DNA of 64,000 nucleotides from Sphingobium yanoikuyae. GTDB lineage: Bacteria > Pseudomonadota > Alphaproteobacteria > Sphingomonadales > Sphingomonadaceae. Shown in pieces: positions 16,951 through 27,081 of this stretch. Location of the stretch: contig NZ_CP139979.1 in NCBI RefSeq assembly GCF_034424525.1, forward strand, positions 806,001 to 870,000, given 5' to 3'. The translations under genes were made by a program, and so were the position numbers. The notes under the pieces are model-generated. The model was not told the origin of the DNA and ran no database searches. It saw only the letters and a list, made by a program, of their open reading frames with translations. Numbering within the stretch: position 1 is the stretch's first letter; each line of letters begins with the position of its first letter.

Positions 16951-19779
16951 TTACATCTTGTAGGACAGGCGGATGTAACCGAACTGGCCCGGCACATCAT
17001 AGGTGGTCGGATCGAAATTGGCGCTGTCGCAGGTGAAGCAGGCCGGCGGATCCTTGTCGAACAGGTTGTTGACGCCGATCGTCAGCCGGGTGCGATGGTC
17101 AAGCCAGGCCGGCGAGAAATAGGCCTGCATGTCGCCATAGAAGGTCGATCCCATGACATGGCCGTCGCTCTCCGTCACCTTGCTGATATAGCGGCCGGTG
17201 AAGGAAACGCCCCAGGCGTCGGCCGAATAGTCGAGCGTGGTGGTCGCCTTGAAGCGAGGATAGGCCTGGTCGACCGAACCGCAGCGTTCGGTGCCGGCGC
17301 ATTTGATGGTCGGTGCATTGAGCTCGGCCGGGGCCTTGATGTCATAGCTCAGCAGATAGGCGGCGTTGACCGTCAGGCCGACCGTGCCTTCGCCCACCGG
17401 CTTGGAGCGATAGATCAAAGATCCGTCGATGCCGTCGGTGTTGATGGCGTTGAGATTCTGCAGCGTGGCGTCGATGCCGGCGACCAGACCGCTGGGCGTG
17501 CGGCTGATCGAGGCGCAACTGACCGGATCGGCATCGAAGGCGCAGCGGCGCAGGGTCAGCGTCGCAGGCACCGAGTCGATCGCGTTCTTGAGGCGGATAT
17601 TATAATAATTGACCTCAAGGCTGAGCGCGCTGGCAAAGCCGTTGCGTGCCCAGGCCGGGCTGTAGACCATGCCGGCGGTCCAGGTCTTGGCGGTTTCCGG
17701 TTTCAGGTTGGTCGAGCCGCTGGAAAAGACGCCCAACTGGCCACCGGTCGGCTCGTCATAGCTGCCATCGGCCGGCACGCCATTGGCAATGCAGTTGGCG
17801 CGCACGGTGGCGTTGGTCTGGAAGGAGCCGCCGTTCGCGCTGGTGCAGGGATCGTTGATCGTCTGGTCGGTGCGCGACCGGCCGGCATACATTTCGCCGA
17901 TGCTCGGCGCGCGCAGGCTTTCGGCATAGCCGCCGCGCAGCAGCAGGTCGCTGACCGGCTTCCACAGGCCCGACACGGTGAAGGTCGTGTTGCTGCCGAA
18001 GCTGCTATAGTTGGAATGGCGCACCGCGCCGTCCAGTTCCAGCTTCTGGAAGAAGGGCTTGTCCGCAAGCAACGGAATGCGGATTTCGCCATAGACTTCA
18101 TCGACATTGAAGCTGCCGGCGGCCGGGCTGGTCGGCACGTCGGCGCCCAGGCCCGCCGTGATGATCGGGTCGGGGGTGTAGCTGGCGCGCTGGTTGCGAT
18201 GCTCGTAGCCGACGGCGAAGCCGACCGCGCCGCCCGGCAGGTCGAACAATTCGCCCGACAGGTTGGCGGTGGCGTCCCACAATTCCTGCGTGCTGCGATC
18301 CTTCTGGTCGAAGGTCACATAGTCGAGCATGGCCTGGGTGATCGACCCGGCCCCGCCGAAGATGTTGAACGGCACGCAATCGCCGGTGCAGCCCGCGACC
18401 GGACCGAGTGCCTGGGCCAGCTTGGCGGCGTTCAGGTTGCCGGTGAACACCTGATGCGCGTCATTGCTGCCATACATGCCGTTGACGTCCCAATACCATG
18501 TCTTGTCGCCGACCCCGAAGGAGCCTTCGAGCGTCGATTGCATGGTGAAGGTGTCGACATCCTGGCTGAAGATACGCGGGCCGCCCTCGACGAAGCGACG
18601 GGCGATCAGCGAATAGGTCGCCGGCTCGCCATTGGCACCCGACGACAAGGTGAAGCCGAACGGATTATAGGGATTGGTCGCATCGATGCTGATCGTGTCG
18701 AGCAGATTGCCGTTGCCCGCATCCGGGCCGACGAACAGCGGCAGCGGTGCGGCCTGGGTGGTCGAACTGCGATGCTGATAGACCAGCCGCGTGCGCAGGC
18801 TGACATTGTCGGAAAATTCGAATTTGGCGTTGAGGAAGCCGCCATAGCGTTCCGAGGGCGTCAGCAGATAATTTTCCGGCGCGAAATTATAGCGATCGGC
18901 CGAGGTGAAATTCTTGAAGTCTCCCGGATAGGTCGGGCGCCCGCTGACCGGCGCGATCAGCGTCAGATCCTCGTCGCCGATCATGAAACGGCCATTGGGC
19001 GTGGCACCGGAACAGCCACCGATCGGGTCGGCGCAGTTCGTCTGGCCCGGATTGGGGAAGCGGGAGATGGAACGATCGGCGGTGCGGACGCTCTGCTGCT
19101 TCACATAATTGCCGCCAAAGACGATCGACACCCGATCGGACTGAAGGCCATAGCTGGCGTTGAGGTCATAGGTTTCGCCATCGCCCTGTTCGTAGGTGCC
19201 GAACTGGGCGGACAGGTCGAGGCCCTTCTGCGACTGTTTGGTAATGATGTTGACGACGCCGGCAACCGCGTCGGAGCCATAGAGCGGGGAGGCGCCCGAC
19301 TGCAGCACCTCGACCCGTTCGATCATGCTGGCAGGGATGGAGTTCAAGTCGACCGATGCGGGAATGCCGCCGGCGGCCGATCCGTTCACATAGCGCATGC
19401 CGTCGACCAGGATCAGCGTGCGCTTGGCGCCCAGGTAACGCAGGTCGATTTCGGCCGAGCCGGAACTGACGCCGGTGCCGTCGGGCGGGCCGCCGATATT
19501 GCCGGCATTGTTGACCTTGGTGTTGAGGCCGCCGCCAGCGCTCGGAATGCGCTGCAGCACGTCGGCGATGGAGGAAAGGCCGGTCCGCGCGATCGCTTCC
19601 TGATCGACCGTGACGATCGGCTTGTCCTGGTCCAGCGGATTCTGGCGGATGCGCGATCCGGTGACGATGATGGCCCCGGCATCCTCGGCCTGCGGCGCGG
19701 CGGATTGGGCGAAAGACGGTGCATTATAAAGGAAGGCGGACAGCAGAACGCCGGTTTTCAGGACATTTTTCAAGCGCAT
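16951..19779 (-). CDS. TonB-dependent outer-membrane receptor
   Basis: 942 residues. The signal peptide ends at about APSFAQ (residues 20-25), and a TonB-box-like GAIIVTGSRI follows at about 35-44. The plug domain includes SIADVLQRIPSAGGG, LRYLGAKRTLILVDGMRYV and ERVEVLQSGASPLYGSDAVAGVVNI. A 22-strand-type barrel ends in FGYIRLSYKM, with the terminal aromatic-containing strand expected for BAM recognition. The many Cys pairs in extracellular-loop regions are typical of large sphingomonad receptors. The substrate is unknown. It is monocistronic, with a terminator after it and an inverted repeat about 110 bases upstream. Confidence 0.92.
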   Translation of the reverse strand: MRLKNVLKTGVLLSAFLYNAPSFAQSAAPQAEDAGAIIVTGSRIRQNPLDQDKPIVTVDQEAIARTGLSSIADVLQRIPSAGGGLNTKVNNAGNIGGPPDGTGVSSGSAEIDLRYLGAKRTLILVDGMRYVNGSAAGGIPASVDLNSIPASMIERVEVLQSGASPLYGSDAVAGVVNIITKQSQKGLDLSAQFGTYEQGDGETYDLNASYGLQSDRVSIVFGGNYVKQQSVRTADRSISRFPNPGQTNCADPIGGCSGATPNGRFMIGDEDLTLIAPVSGRPTYPGDFKNFTSADRYNFAPENYLLTPSERYGGFLNAKFEFSDNVSLRTRLVYQHRSSTTQAAPLPLFVGPDAGNGNLLDTISIDATNPYNPFGFTLSSGANGEPATYSLIARRFVEGGPRIFSQDVDTFTMQSTLEGSFGVGDKTWYWDVNGMYGSNDAHQVFTGNLNAAKLAQALGPVAGCTGDCVPFNIFGGAGSITQAMLDYVTFDQKDRSTQELWDATANLSGELFDLPGGAVGFAVGYEHRNQRASYTPDPIITAGLGADVPTSPAAGSFNVDEVYGEIRIPLLADKPFFQKLELDGAVRHSNYSSFGSNTTFTVSGLWKPVSDLLLRGGYAESLRAPSIGEMYAGRSRTDQTINDPCTSANGGSFQTNATVRANCIANGVPADGSYDEPTGGQLGVFSSGSTNLKPETAKTWTAGMVYSPAWARNGFASALSLEVNYYNIRLKNAIDSVPATLTLRRCAFDADPVSCASISRTPSGLVAGIDATLQNLNAINTDGIDGSLIYRSKPVGEGTVGLTVNAAYLLSYDIKAPAELNAPTIKCAGTERCGSVDQAYPRFKATTTLDYSADAWGVSFTGRYISKVTESDGHVMGSTFYGDMQAYFSPAWLDHRTRLTIGVNNLFDKDPPACFTCDSANFDPTTYDVPGQFGYIRLSYKM

Positions 19780-19887
19780 ATTCTACCCCTCAAAAATCAG
19801 ACCTGAGGGGGAGTGTTGCCATTCTATGACAGCAAGGCAATTGGCCGCATGCTGCGCTGCACCGTTGGTAGCACGAATTTTGCCCTA

Positions 19888-19905
19888 TGTTGCTGTGACG
19901 CAACA
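19888..19905. promoter_or_regulatory. Inverted repeat upstream of TonB-dependent receptor
   Basis: TGTTGC-N6-GCAACA is a perfect 6-bp inverted repeat in the 155-base gap between the receptor gene and the K+ channel gene, about 109 bases before the receptor ATG. It is a plausible operator for an unidentified regulator. Confidence 0.4.
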
Positions 19906-19934
19906 AACATGTTCAGTCTGTCGCTGATTTGAAC

Positions 19935-20993
19935 CTATTGATCGTCGGGGCGGGGCGTGGCGCCGGTTTCTTCCACGATCTCGATGATGCAGTCGCCCGT
20001 CTGGAGCCGCTTTGCGCCTTCCTCCCAGAAGCCGATCGGATGGTCGCCGCGATAGATGCGCACGCCAAGCCCCGTACCGATCGCCGAAAGCGGCTGGCCG
20101 ATTTCCTGCGGCAGGACCGGCCGTTCGTGCAGCTTCACCCGGCCGCCCGAGGCGGCGAGATCGGCCATATAGTCGGCAATATGCTTGCCGCTGGTGCTGC
20201 CGGCCAGCAGCAGCCCGGCAAAGCTGACCGGGTTGATAACCGTGGTGGCGCCGGCCTGGCGCGCGGGCACTTCATTATCCTCGTTGCGCACGACAATGCT
20301 GATCGGCAGGCGCGGCGCCAGATGGCGCGCAGTGAGCGTAATCAGGATCGACGTGTCGTCGCGCCCGGCCGACACGATCATCGTGCGGGCACGGTGGATG
20401 GCGACATCCTTCAGCGTCTTGTCGCGCGTGCTGTCGCCGCACAGCACGTTGCAGCCCAGCGCCTCGGCATGGTCCAGCGCTTTCTCGCTGCCGTCGATCA
20501 CCACGATCTCGCGCGGGTCGGTGCCGCGCGCCAGCAGTTCGTTTACCGCCTCCTGGCCGCTGGTGCCGAAACCGGTGACGACGATATGATTGTGCAGATC
20601 GGCCTGAATGCGTGCCATGCGCCACCTGTAGAGGATGTTGCGGAAGAAGAGATTATAGGCGGTGCCGAGGAAAATGATCCAGACGAACAGCCGGATCGGC
20701 GTGACGAAGATGGATTCGAACAGGCGCGCTTCGGGCGAGACCGGCACGATATCGCCATAGCCGACCGTGGTGACGGTGACCGTGGTGAAATAGAGCACGT
20801 CGATGAAGCTGATCTGGTCGTCATAATTGTCCTTGAGACCGTCGCGCCCGAACCAGTGGAGCGCCAGCACGATCGCGATCAGGCCAAAGACCAGCACCAC
20901 CCGCCAGGCGAGGTCCGCCCAGACCGGCAGTGCCGATCGCCGCCGCAGAAAGCCGGCCATGGGCGATGCCGAAGGCGGCGGCGCGATCTTCAT
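19935..20993 (-). CDS. Potassium channel with RCK (TrkA-N) domain
   Basis: 352 residues. The first membrane helix is at about 29-46, the pore helix and selectivity filter TVTTVGYGD at about 74-81, and the second helix at about 100-120. The cytoplasmic part has a Rossmann RCK domain beginning HIVVTGFGTSGQEAV (about 134-148), with VIDGSEKALDHAEALGC and GDSTRDKTLKDVAI, and a TrkA-C-like end. This is an MthK-like two-helix K+ channel gated by a ligand bound to RCK. Its start overlaps the stop of the LytM lipoprotein gene by 4 bases (ATGA), so it is the last gene of the serS-surE-lytM-channel run. Confidence 0.92.
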   Translation of the reverse strand: MKIAPPPSASPMAGFLRRRSALPVWADLAWRVVLVFGLIAIVLALHWFGRDGLKDNYDDQISFIDVLYFTTVTVTTVGYGDIVPVSPEARLFESIFVTPIRLFVWIIFLGTAYNLFFRNILYRWRMARIQADLHNHIVVTGFGTSGQEAVNELLARGTDPREIVVIDGSEKALDHAEALGCNVLCGDSTRDKTLKDVAIHRARTMIVSAGRDDTSILITLTARHLAPRLPISIVVRNEDNEVPARQAGATTVINPVSFAGLLLAGSTSGKHIADYMADLAASGGRVKLHERPVLPQEIGQPLSAIGTGLGVRIYRGDHPIGFWEEGAKRLQTGDCIIEIVEETGATPRPDDQ

Positions 20994-22120
20994 GGGGTGG
21001 GCAATTGGGTCATGGGATTGATCGGCACCCGGTCCTTGCGCAGCTCGAAATGCAGTTTCGGCTTGCTGGCATAGCCTGTGTCACCGCTGAGGCCAATCAC
21101 CTGGCCCTTCGTCACCTTCTGCCCGCGCACCACGTCGATCCGGTTGGCATGGCCATAGGCGCTGACCCAGCCGCTGCCATGGGTGATGAGGATGAGGCCG
21201 CCGAACACCGCGATGCTGTCGCCGGCATAGGCGACGACGCCGTCCGCTGCCGCCCGGATCGGCGTGCCGATCGGCGCGGCAATGTCGATGCCGTTATTCT
21301 TGGCGCCGCTTTCGCCGGGGCCGAAGCGTGACAGGATATTGCCCTTGAGCGGCCAGGCGAATTGGCCGGAAAAGCCGCCGGGCTGGGCGATCGGCACATT
21401 GGAGGGCAGGGGGCGGGGCTGGGCCTTGGCCACCGTGCGCGGCTTCTCCTCGGCGACGGCGGGCTGGCCGCCGGTCAGCACGTCGTCAATGTCGATGCGG
21501 AAGGCGGCGGCGCGCTGCTCCAGGCTGGATGCGGGCGCCCGCGCCGGCTGCGCCGTCACCGGGGCGGCCGGCATCTCGCCGCCGGGCAGCAGCAGCCGCT
21601 GCCCGCGCCGCAGCACATAGGGTTCGGAGAGGCCATTGATGTCGACAATGTCGCTCCACCGCACGCCATAGGCCACGGCGATGGCGATGCCGGTCTCCCC
21701 CTCTGCCACCGCATGATAGCGCCCGCCGGGGATCGACAGGCTCTGCCCCGGTTGCAGCGCATAGGGCGGCGCCAGCCCATTGGCCCGCGCGATCGCGTCC
21801 GATCCCGCGCCGGTGCGGTTGCCGATGCCGCGCAGCGTGTCGCCCGGCTGCACGCTGTAGAGGCTGGCGGCCACCGTCCGCGCATTCGCGGTCACCTGCT
21901 GCGCCGTCCAGACCGGTTTGCGCTCGATCATCTGCGGTTCGGGCCTGATCGGTTGCGGCGGCATGCTGGGCGATGGTGGAATGGCGGGCGCCGGCTGGAC
22001 CGGGGGCAAGGGTGCGGCATAGGGCGCGCTGTCCTGCACCGGGGCAGGGATACAACCCGCCAGCAGCAGCGGCAGCGGCGCCATGGGCAGCCAGCGCCGC
22101 CCCCTTGAATGTCCAGCCAT
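20990..22120 (-). CDS. NlpD-like lipoprotein: two LysM domains plus degenerate LytM (M23) domain
   Basis: 376 residues. The lipobox LLLAGC places the lipidated Cys at 23, after which comes a Pro-rich linker. LysM 1 is at about 92-135 (YSVQPGDTLRGIGNRTG) and LysM 2 at about 137-180 (HAVAEGETGIAIAVAYG). The C-terminal M23 fold (about 250-370) has NNGIDIAAPIGTPI where active enzymes have a zinc-binding His, and KLHFELRK where they have HxH. Two metal ligands are therefore replaced, as in E. coli NlpD, which activates amidases instead of cutting peptidoglycan. It follows surE, the usual nlpD position, and overlaps the channel gene. Confidence 0.9.
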   Translation of the reverse strand: MAGHSRGRRWLPMAPLPLLLAGCIPAPVQDSAPYAAPLPPVQPAPAIPPSPSMPPQPIRPEPQMIERKPVWTAQQVTANARTVAASLYSVQPGDTLRGIGNRTGAGSDAIARANGLAPPYALQPGQSLSIPGGRYHAVAEGETGIAIAVAYGVRWSDIVDINGLSEPYVLRRGQRLLLPGGEMPAAPVTAQPARAPASSLEQRAAAFRIDIDDVLTGGQPAVAEEKPRTVAKAQPRPLPSNVPIAQPGGFSGQFAWPLKGNILSRFGPGESGAKNNGIDIAAPIGTPIRAAADGVVAYAGDSIAVFGGLILITHGSGWVSAYGHANRIDVVRGQKVTKGQVIGLSGDTGYASKPKLHFELRKDRVPINPMTQLPTP

Positions 22121-22143
22121 ATGGTCTCCCCCCGGAGCGTTAA

Positions 22144-22908
22144 TCAGTCCGAAAATGCCTGCGCCGTCGCCGCCAGCGCGCCATCCTGCGTCAGGTCATA
22201 ATGAAGCGGCGTCACCGCGATATAGTCTTCTGCGATGGCCGCCAGATCGGTCCCCTCCGGCGCGGAATCGCTGCGGCCCAGGCCAAACCAGTAATAGCGA
22301 TAGCCCCGCGGGTCGGTGCCCTCGATGATCTTGGTCCGGTCGATGTCATGGAAGCCCTGCCGCACCACGCGCACGCCCTTGACCCTGTCCGGGTCGATCG
22401 CGGGGAAATTGACGTTGAACAGCAGGCGCGGGCTGGCCGGCATCGCGATCAGCGGGCGCAGCACCCGCTCGCCCCAGGCCTCTGCCGCAGCAAAGGGCAC
22501 GGCGTCGCCCATCGCCTCGCGGGCATAGACCTGGCTCAGCGCGATCGACTTGATGCCGGAAATCGCGCCCTCCATCGCGGCGGCGACGGTGCCTGAATAG
22601 GTCACGTCCTCGGCCAGGTTGGCGCCGCGATTGACGCCCGACAGGACCAGGTCCGGTTTCGCGTCCTTCATCAGATGGCCGACCGCCATCATCACCGCGT
22701 CGGTCGGCGTGCCGGTGACGCTATAATGCTTCTCGCCATGCTTGCGGATGCGCAGCGGCCGGGTCAGCGTCAGGCTGTGGCCCGCGCCCGACTGCTCTTC
22801 GCTGGGCGCGACGATCCAGATATCGTCGGACAGGGTGCGGGCGATCGCCTCCAGCACCTTCAGCCCCGGCGCATGGACGCCATCGTCATTGGTGAGGAGG
22901 ATGCGCAT
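22144..22908 (-). CDS. surE: 5'/3'-nucleotidase SurE
   Basis: 254 residues, the full family length. The N-terminal RILLTNDDGVHAPGLKVLE (2-20) holds the paired Asp metal ligands. VAPSEEQSGAGHSLTL (about 34-49) and LVLSGVNRGANLAEDVTYSGTVAAA (about 86-110) complete the SurE fold. It dephosphorylates nucleoside monophosphates, and in some bacteria short polyphosphate. It sits 15 bases after serS, in the conserved alphaproteobacterial order serS-surE-nlpD; the pcm gene that often lies between surE and nlpD is absent. Confidence 0.95.
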   Translation of the reverse strand: MRILLTNDDGVHAPGLKVLEAIARTLSDDIWIVAPSEEQSGAGHSLTLTRPLRIRKHGEKHYSVTGTPTDAVMMAVGHLMKDAKPDLVLSGVNRGANLAEDVTYSGTVAAAMEGAISGIKSIALSQVYAREAMGDAVPFAAAEAWGERVLRPLIAMPASPRLLFNVNFPAIDPDRVKGVRVVRQGFHDIDRTKIIEGTDPRGYRYYWFGLGRSDSAPEGTDLAAIAEDYIAVTPLHYDLTQDGALAATAQAFSD

Positions 22909-22923
22909 CGCCCGTTCCCTTGC

Positions 22924-24730
<1,807 letters not shown>

Positions 24731-24753
24731 GCGGGAAATCCTGTCGGTAAAAG

Positions 24754-24782
24754 AAAAGGGCGGCCCCAGGGCCGCCCTTTTT
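24754..24782 (+). terminator. Intrinsic terminator after the host-attachment family gene
   Basis: AAAAGGGCGGC (24754-24764) pairs with GCCGCCCTTTT (24771-24781), a short loop between, and the T run follows. The A-rich left side lets it also serve the minus-strand gene ending at 24803. Confidence 0.9.
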
Positions 24783-24802
24783 GGTTCTCGGACAGTGCCG
24801 GC

Positions 24803-25699
24803 TCAGATATTGCCGGTACGGATGATCGGGATCGGCTTGGCCGGGCCATGGCCCTCGATCGACAGCTCCGTATTGCGATCGGCCAGGCGCTTGCGCATCA
24901 GCAGTGCGGCGGCACCGGCGCCAAACAGCAGTACCATCGGCGGCGCCGGCACATCGGTCGGCGGCGGCGGCGCGGGAGGCGGCGGCGTGCCCGAAGAGGT
25001 GCCCGACGATGTCGAGGTCGACGTCGAACTGCTGGTCGAGCTGCTCGACGACGTGCTGCCGAAGCTCGACGATCCGGTCGAGGTCGAACTGGACGTGGAA
25101 GTCGATGTCGCGCCCGACGAGGAAGAGGTAGACGTCGATGTGGACGTAGAGGTCGATGTCGATGTGGAGGTCGACGTCGAGGTCGTCGTGGTCGACGTCG
25201 TGCCGCTGGAGGTCGACGTCGGCGGGGTCGGCGAATCCGAACCGCTGGTCGTCGATGTCGGCGGCGTGGGCGAGTTGGAACCGCTCGAACCGGTCGAACC
25301 GGTGGTGGAGATCACCACCGTGCCGCCACCGCTGCTACCGCCACCAAAGAAGCCGCCGATGAAACCGCTGCTGCCGCCAAAGCCGCTGCTGCCGCCGATC
25401 GGCGCTGCGGTCGGGGTCGGCCCGCCAGCCATCAGGGGCAAAGCGGCCTGCACCGGCGGCGGGGGCAGCGGGATGGGCGGCGACGGCGTGGTCACGGTCA
25501 AGCGGATCGGGGCGGGCTTCTTGGCCGGCGGGCGCTTGGCCGTGGCCAGGACGCGCTGGCGCGGCTTGGCCTTCACACTCTTGGTGCTGTAGACCGTTGC
25601 CGGACGCGCATTTTCCGCCACATGGACGGCGCCCCCGCCAATGATGGCGCCGCCACAAGTGCAGGCGCACAATTTTGCCAAAGCCATCCGAACCGACAT
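24803..25699 (-). CDS. Ser/Thr-rich low-complexity surface-type protein with PEP-CTERM-like C-terminal segment
   Basis: 298 residues from ATG 25699 (MSVRMALAKLCACTCGGAIIGGG), with a hydrophobic N-terminal segment. A basic Lys/Arg/Pro linker follows (about 35-65), then a Pro-rich part and a Gly/Ser-rich part. From about residue 155 to 250 it is almost only Ser, Thr and Gly with alternating ST dipeptides. Then come PPPPAPPPPTD, a VPAPP motif and one hydrophobic helix (MVLLFGAGAAALLM) closed by RKR, the layout of PEP-CTERM sorting signals. A further 21-residue tail follows the basic cluster, unlike classical PEP-CTERM ends. It is probably exported and perhaps O-glycosylated. The longer open frame back to 26053 is not supported. 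Confidence 0.65.
   Translation of the reverse strand: MSVRMALAKLCACTCGGAIIGGGAVHVAENARPATVYSTKSVKAKPRQRVLATAKRPPAKKPAPIRLTVTTPSPPIPLPPPPVQAALPLMAGGPTPTAAPIGGSSGFGGSSGFIGGFFGGGSSGGGTVVISTTGSTGSSGSNSPTPPTSTTSGSDSPTPPTSTSSGTTSTTTTSTSTSTSTSTSTSTSTSTSSSSGATSTSTSSSTSTGSSSFGSTSSSSSTSSSTSTSTSSGTSSGTPPPPAPPPPTDVPAPPMVLLFGAGAAALLMRKRLADRNTELSIEGHGPAKPIPIIRTGNI
25010..25310. repeat. Degenerate hexanucleotide tandem repeat coding for Ser-Thr runs
   Basis: On the plus strand the bases are variants of GTCGAC / GTCGAT / GTGGAG repeated dozens of times, densest at about 25120-25210. Read on the minus strand this gives the (Ser-Thr)n block of the gene at 24803-25699. Such a tract can change length by slippage. 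Confidence 0.8.
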
Positions 25700-26112
25700 A
25701 GGATCTTCTCTAGTCCTGTTTACCCATTCGCGCCATCGGACCCTTCCGTAGCGTGAACCCTGCCATTCCCTACTGCATACCAACGCAAAATAAAGCGTTA
25801 ACTGCAAGGGCATTAACCATCTTTGCGCCGTAAAAGGTCCGAAAAACCGGGTGTTTGAGTCAATCGCAATGGTTAACGTGTCATTGTGGAACGTTAAGGA
25901 TGGGCTGCATGAACATCCGGATGGCGAGATCGGGGAAAACCCTGATGGAGTCGCGCTGTCCGTTCCGGGTGCGTCAGCTGGCCTAGGGGATGCGCCGGAG
26001 TGCGCATTGTCCGCTTGTATCGCCTCGTCGCGGTGGCTATGAGGCCCGCTCAAACAAAAGTCATGGGCGCCCGGAACTTACAGCGCCGGGGCCTCTCGAG
26101 TCGGAGAGCCAG
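25700..26112. promoter_or_regulatory. 413-base divergent promoter region with CtrA-like half-sites
   Basis: This gap lies between the Ser/Thr-rich protein gene (minus) and dksA (plus). It is AT-richer than the flanks at about 25770-25900. It contains TTAACCAT at 25813-25820 and its reverse ATGGTTAA at 25869-25876, which match the half-site form often used by CtrA in alphaproteobacteria. GTTAAC-containing sequence occurs at 25796-25802 as well. The full TTAA-N7-TTAA spacing is not present. I see no gene here; a 63-codon open frame at 25851-26042 looks spurious. Confidence 0.35.
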
Positions 26113-26577
26113 ATGGCATCGGTACTGAATTCCGATAAAGACGGTGTGAAGCCGCCAAAATCGACCGTAACACTCCCGGACGATTATCGTCCGTCGGCTG
26201 ACGAAGAATTCATGAACCCCCTGCAGCAGGAATATTTCCGGCAGCGTCTCTGGGACTGGAAGAAACAGATCCTGTCCGAAGCGGAAGGCACGCTCGCTGT
26301 GCTGCAGAATGAACCGCTGCGCGAACCCGACCTCAACGACCGCGCATCGAGCGAGACCGACTGGTCGATCGAGCTGCGCACCCGCGACCGCCAGCGCAAG
26401 CTGATCTCCAAGATCGACGCGGCGCTCCGCCGTATCGATGAAGGCGAATATGGCTATTGCGAAGTCACCGGCGAGCCGATCTCGCTGGGCCGGCTGGAAG
26501 CCCGTCCGATCGCGACCATGACGGTCGAGGCGCAGGAGCGACACGAGCGTCAGGAAAAAGTCTCCCGCGACGATTAA
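26113..26577 (+). CDS. dksA: RNA polymerase-binding transcription factor DksA, zinc-finger residues mostly lost
   Basis: 154 residues from ATG 26113, preceded by GGAGAG. The N-terminal coiled coil spans about 35-110 (YFRQRLWDWKKQILSEAEGTL, then NDRASSETDWSIELRTRDRQRKLISKIDAALRRI). The globular end has EGEYGYCEVTGEPISLGRLEARP and MTVEAQERHE. The canonical four-Cys zinc site is reduced to one Cys (GYC), with Thr, Thr and Gln/Ala in the other positions, as in zinc-independent DksA variants. It binds in the RNA polymerase secondary channel and works with ppGpp in the stringent response. A PilZ gene follows. Confidence 0.93.
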   Translation: MASVLNSDKDGVKPPKSTVTLPDDYRPSADEEFMNPLQQEYFRQRLWDWKKQILSEAEGTLAVLQNEPLREPDLNDRASSETDWSIELRTRDRQRKLISKIDAALRRIDEGEYGYCEVTGEPISLGRLEARPIATMTVEAQERHERQEKVSRDD

Positions 26578-26653
26578 CCCCCTGCGGCGGTTAACCCTTT
26601 CTCCATGTCGCATGACTATCCTGTTGGCCAAGTGTCATTTTGCGGGAATAGTC

Positions 26654-27022
26654 ATGGACAAGGAAACGGGAAATTCTGATCGGGGACCGGCTCGTTCCGC
26701 GCCGCGCGACAGCCTGTTCCTGCTCACCAGTCTCAGTACGATCGATGGCGTCGATCTGGGAAAGGCGCGCGTGCGCAATCTGTCGGCCACCGGCCTGATG
26801 GCGGATTGCGAACGCGCCATCCCCGCCGGCACGCGGCTTCGCCTCGAACTGCGCGGAGTCGGCCTGGTCGAGGGGGCGGTCGCCTGGTCGCGCGATGACA
26901 AGATCGGCTTTGCCTTCGACGCGCCGATCGACCCGCAACTGGCGCGCAAGCCGGTCGCCAACGGTGTGTCGCGGCAGGCGTTGCCGGATTATCTGCGTTC
27001 CGCGACGATCACGCGCCGCTGA
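26654..27022 (+). CDS. PilZ-domain protein
   Basis: 122 residues from ATG 26654. The PilZ domain covers most of the protein: VRNLSATGLMADCERAIPAGTRLRLEL (about 42-68) corresponds to the second half of the c-di-GMP binding motif (D/NxSxxG, here NLSATG), and VEGAVAWSRDDKIGFAF to the following barrel strands. The usual RxxxR part before it is only suggested by the Arg residues near 11-18 (PARSAPRDS). It probably senses cyclic di-GMP or is a degenerate relative. It follows dksA by 76 bases and has its own terminator. Confidence 0.82.
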   Translation: MDKETGNSDRGPARSAPRDSLFLLTSLSTIDGVDLGKARVRNLSATGLMADCERAIPAGTRLRLELRGVGLVEGAVAWSRDDKIGFAFDAPIDPQLARKPVANGVSRQALPDYLRSATITRR

Positions 27023-27046
27023 TGTCGATGATATGAATGGGTTGGC

Positions 27047-27081
27047 AAAAGGCCCCGCCGGTTCGCCGCGCGGGGCTTTTT
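27047..27081 (+). terminator. Intrinsic terminator of the PilZ gene
   Basis: GGCCCCGC (27051-27058) pairs with GCGGGGCT (27070-27077) with one G-U pair, followed by TTTTT. It lies 25 bases after the stop. Confidence 0.85.

Noticed and set aside
17095..19806. 903-codon open frame antisense to the TonB receptor
   Set aside because: Composition is Arg/Gly/Ala-rich without structure, and the minus strand has a full receptor with signal peptide and plug.
20990..22120. Active M23 endopeptidase
   Set aside because: Two zinc ligands are replaced (Asn-Asn-Gly-Ile-Asp and Lys-Leu-His), so a non-catalytic NlpD-type role is more likely.
25010..25310. CRISPR-like repeat array
   Set aside because: The repeats are contiguous degenerate hexamers inside a coding frame, with no spacers and no cas genes nearby.
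25798..25816. Full CtrA site TTAA-N7-TTAA
   Set aside because: The two TTAA elements are separated by 11 bases, not 7, so only half-sites were reported.
25851..26042. 63-codon plus-strand frame before dksA
   Set aside because: No plausible ribosome-binding site or fold; it lies in the probable promoter region.
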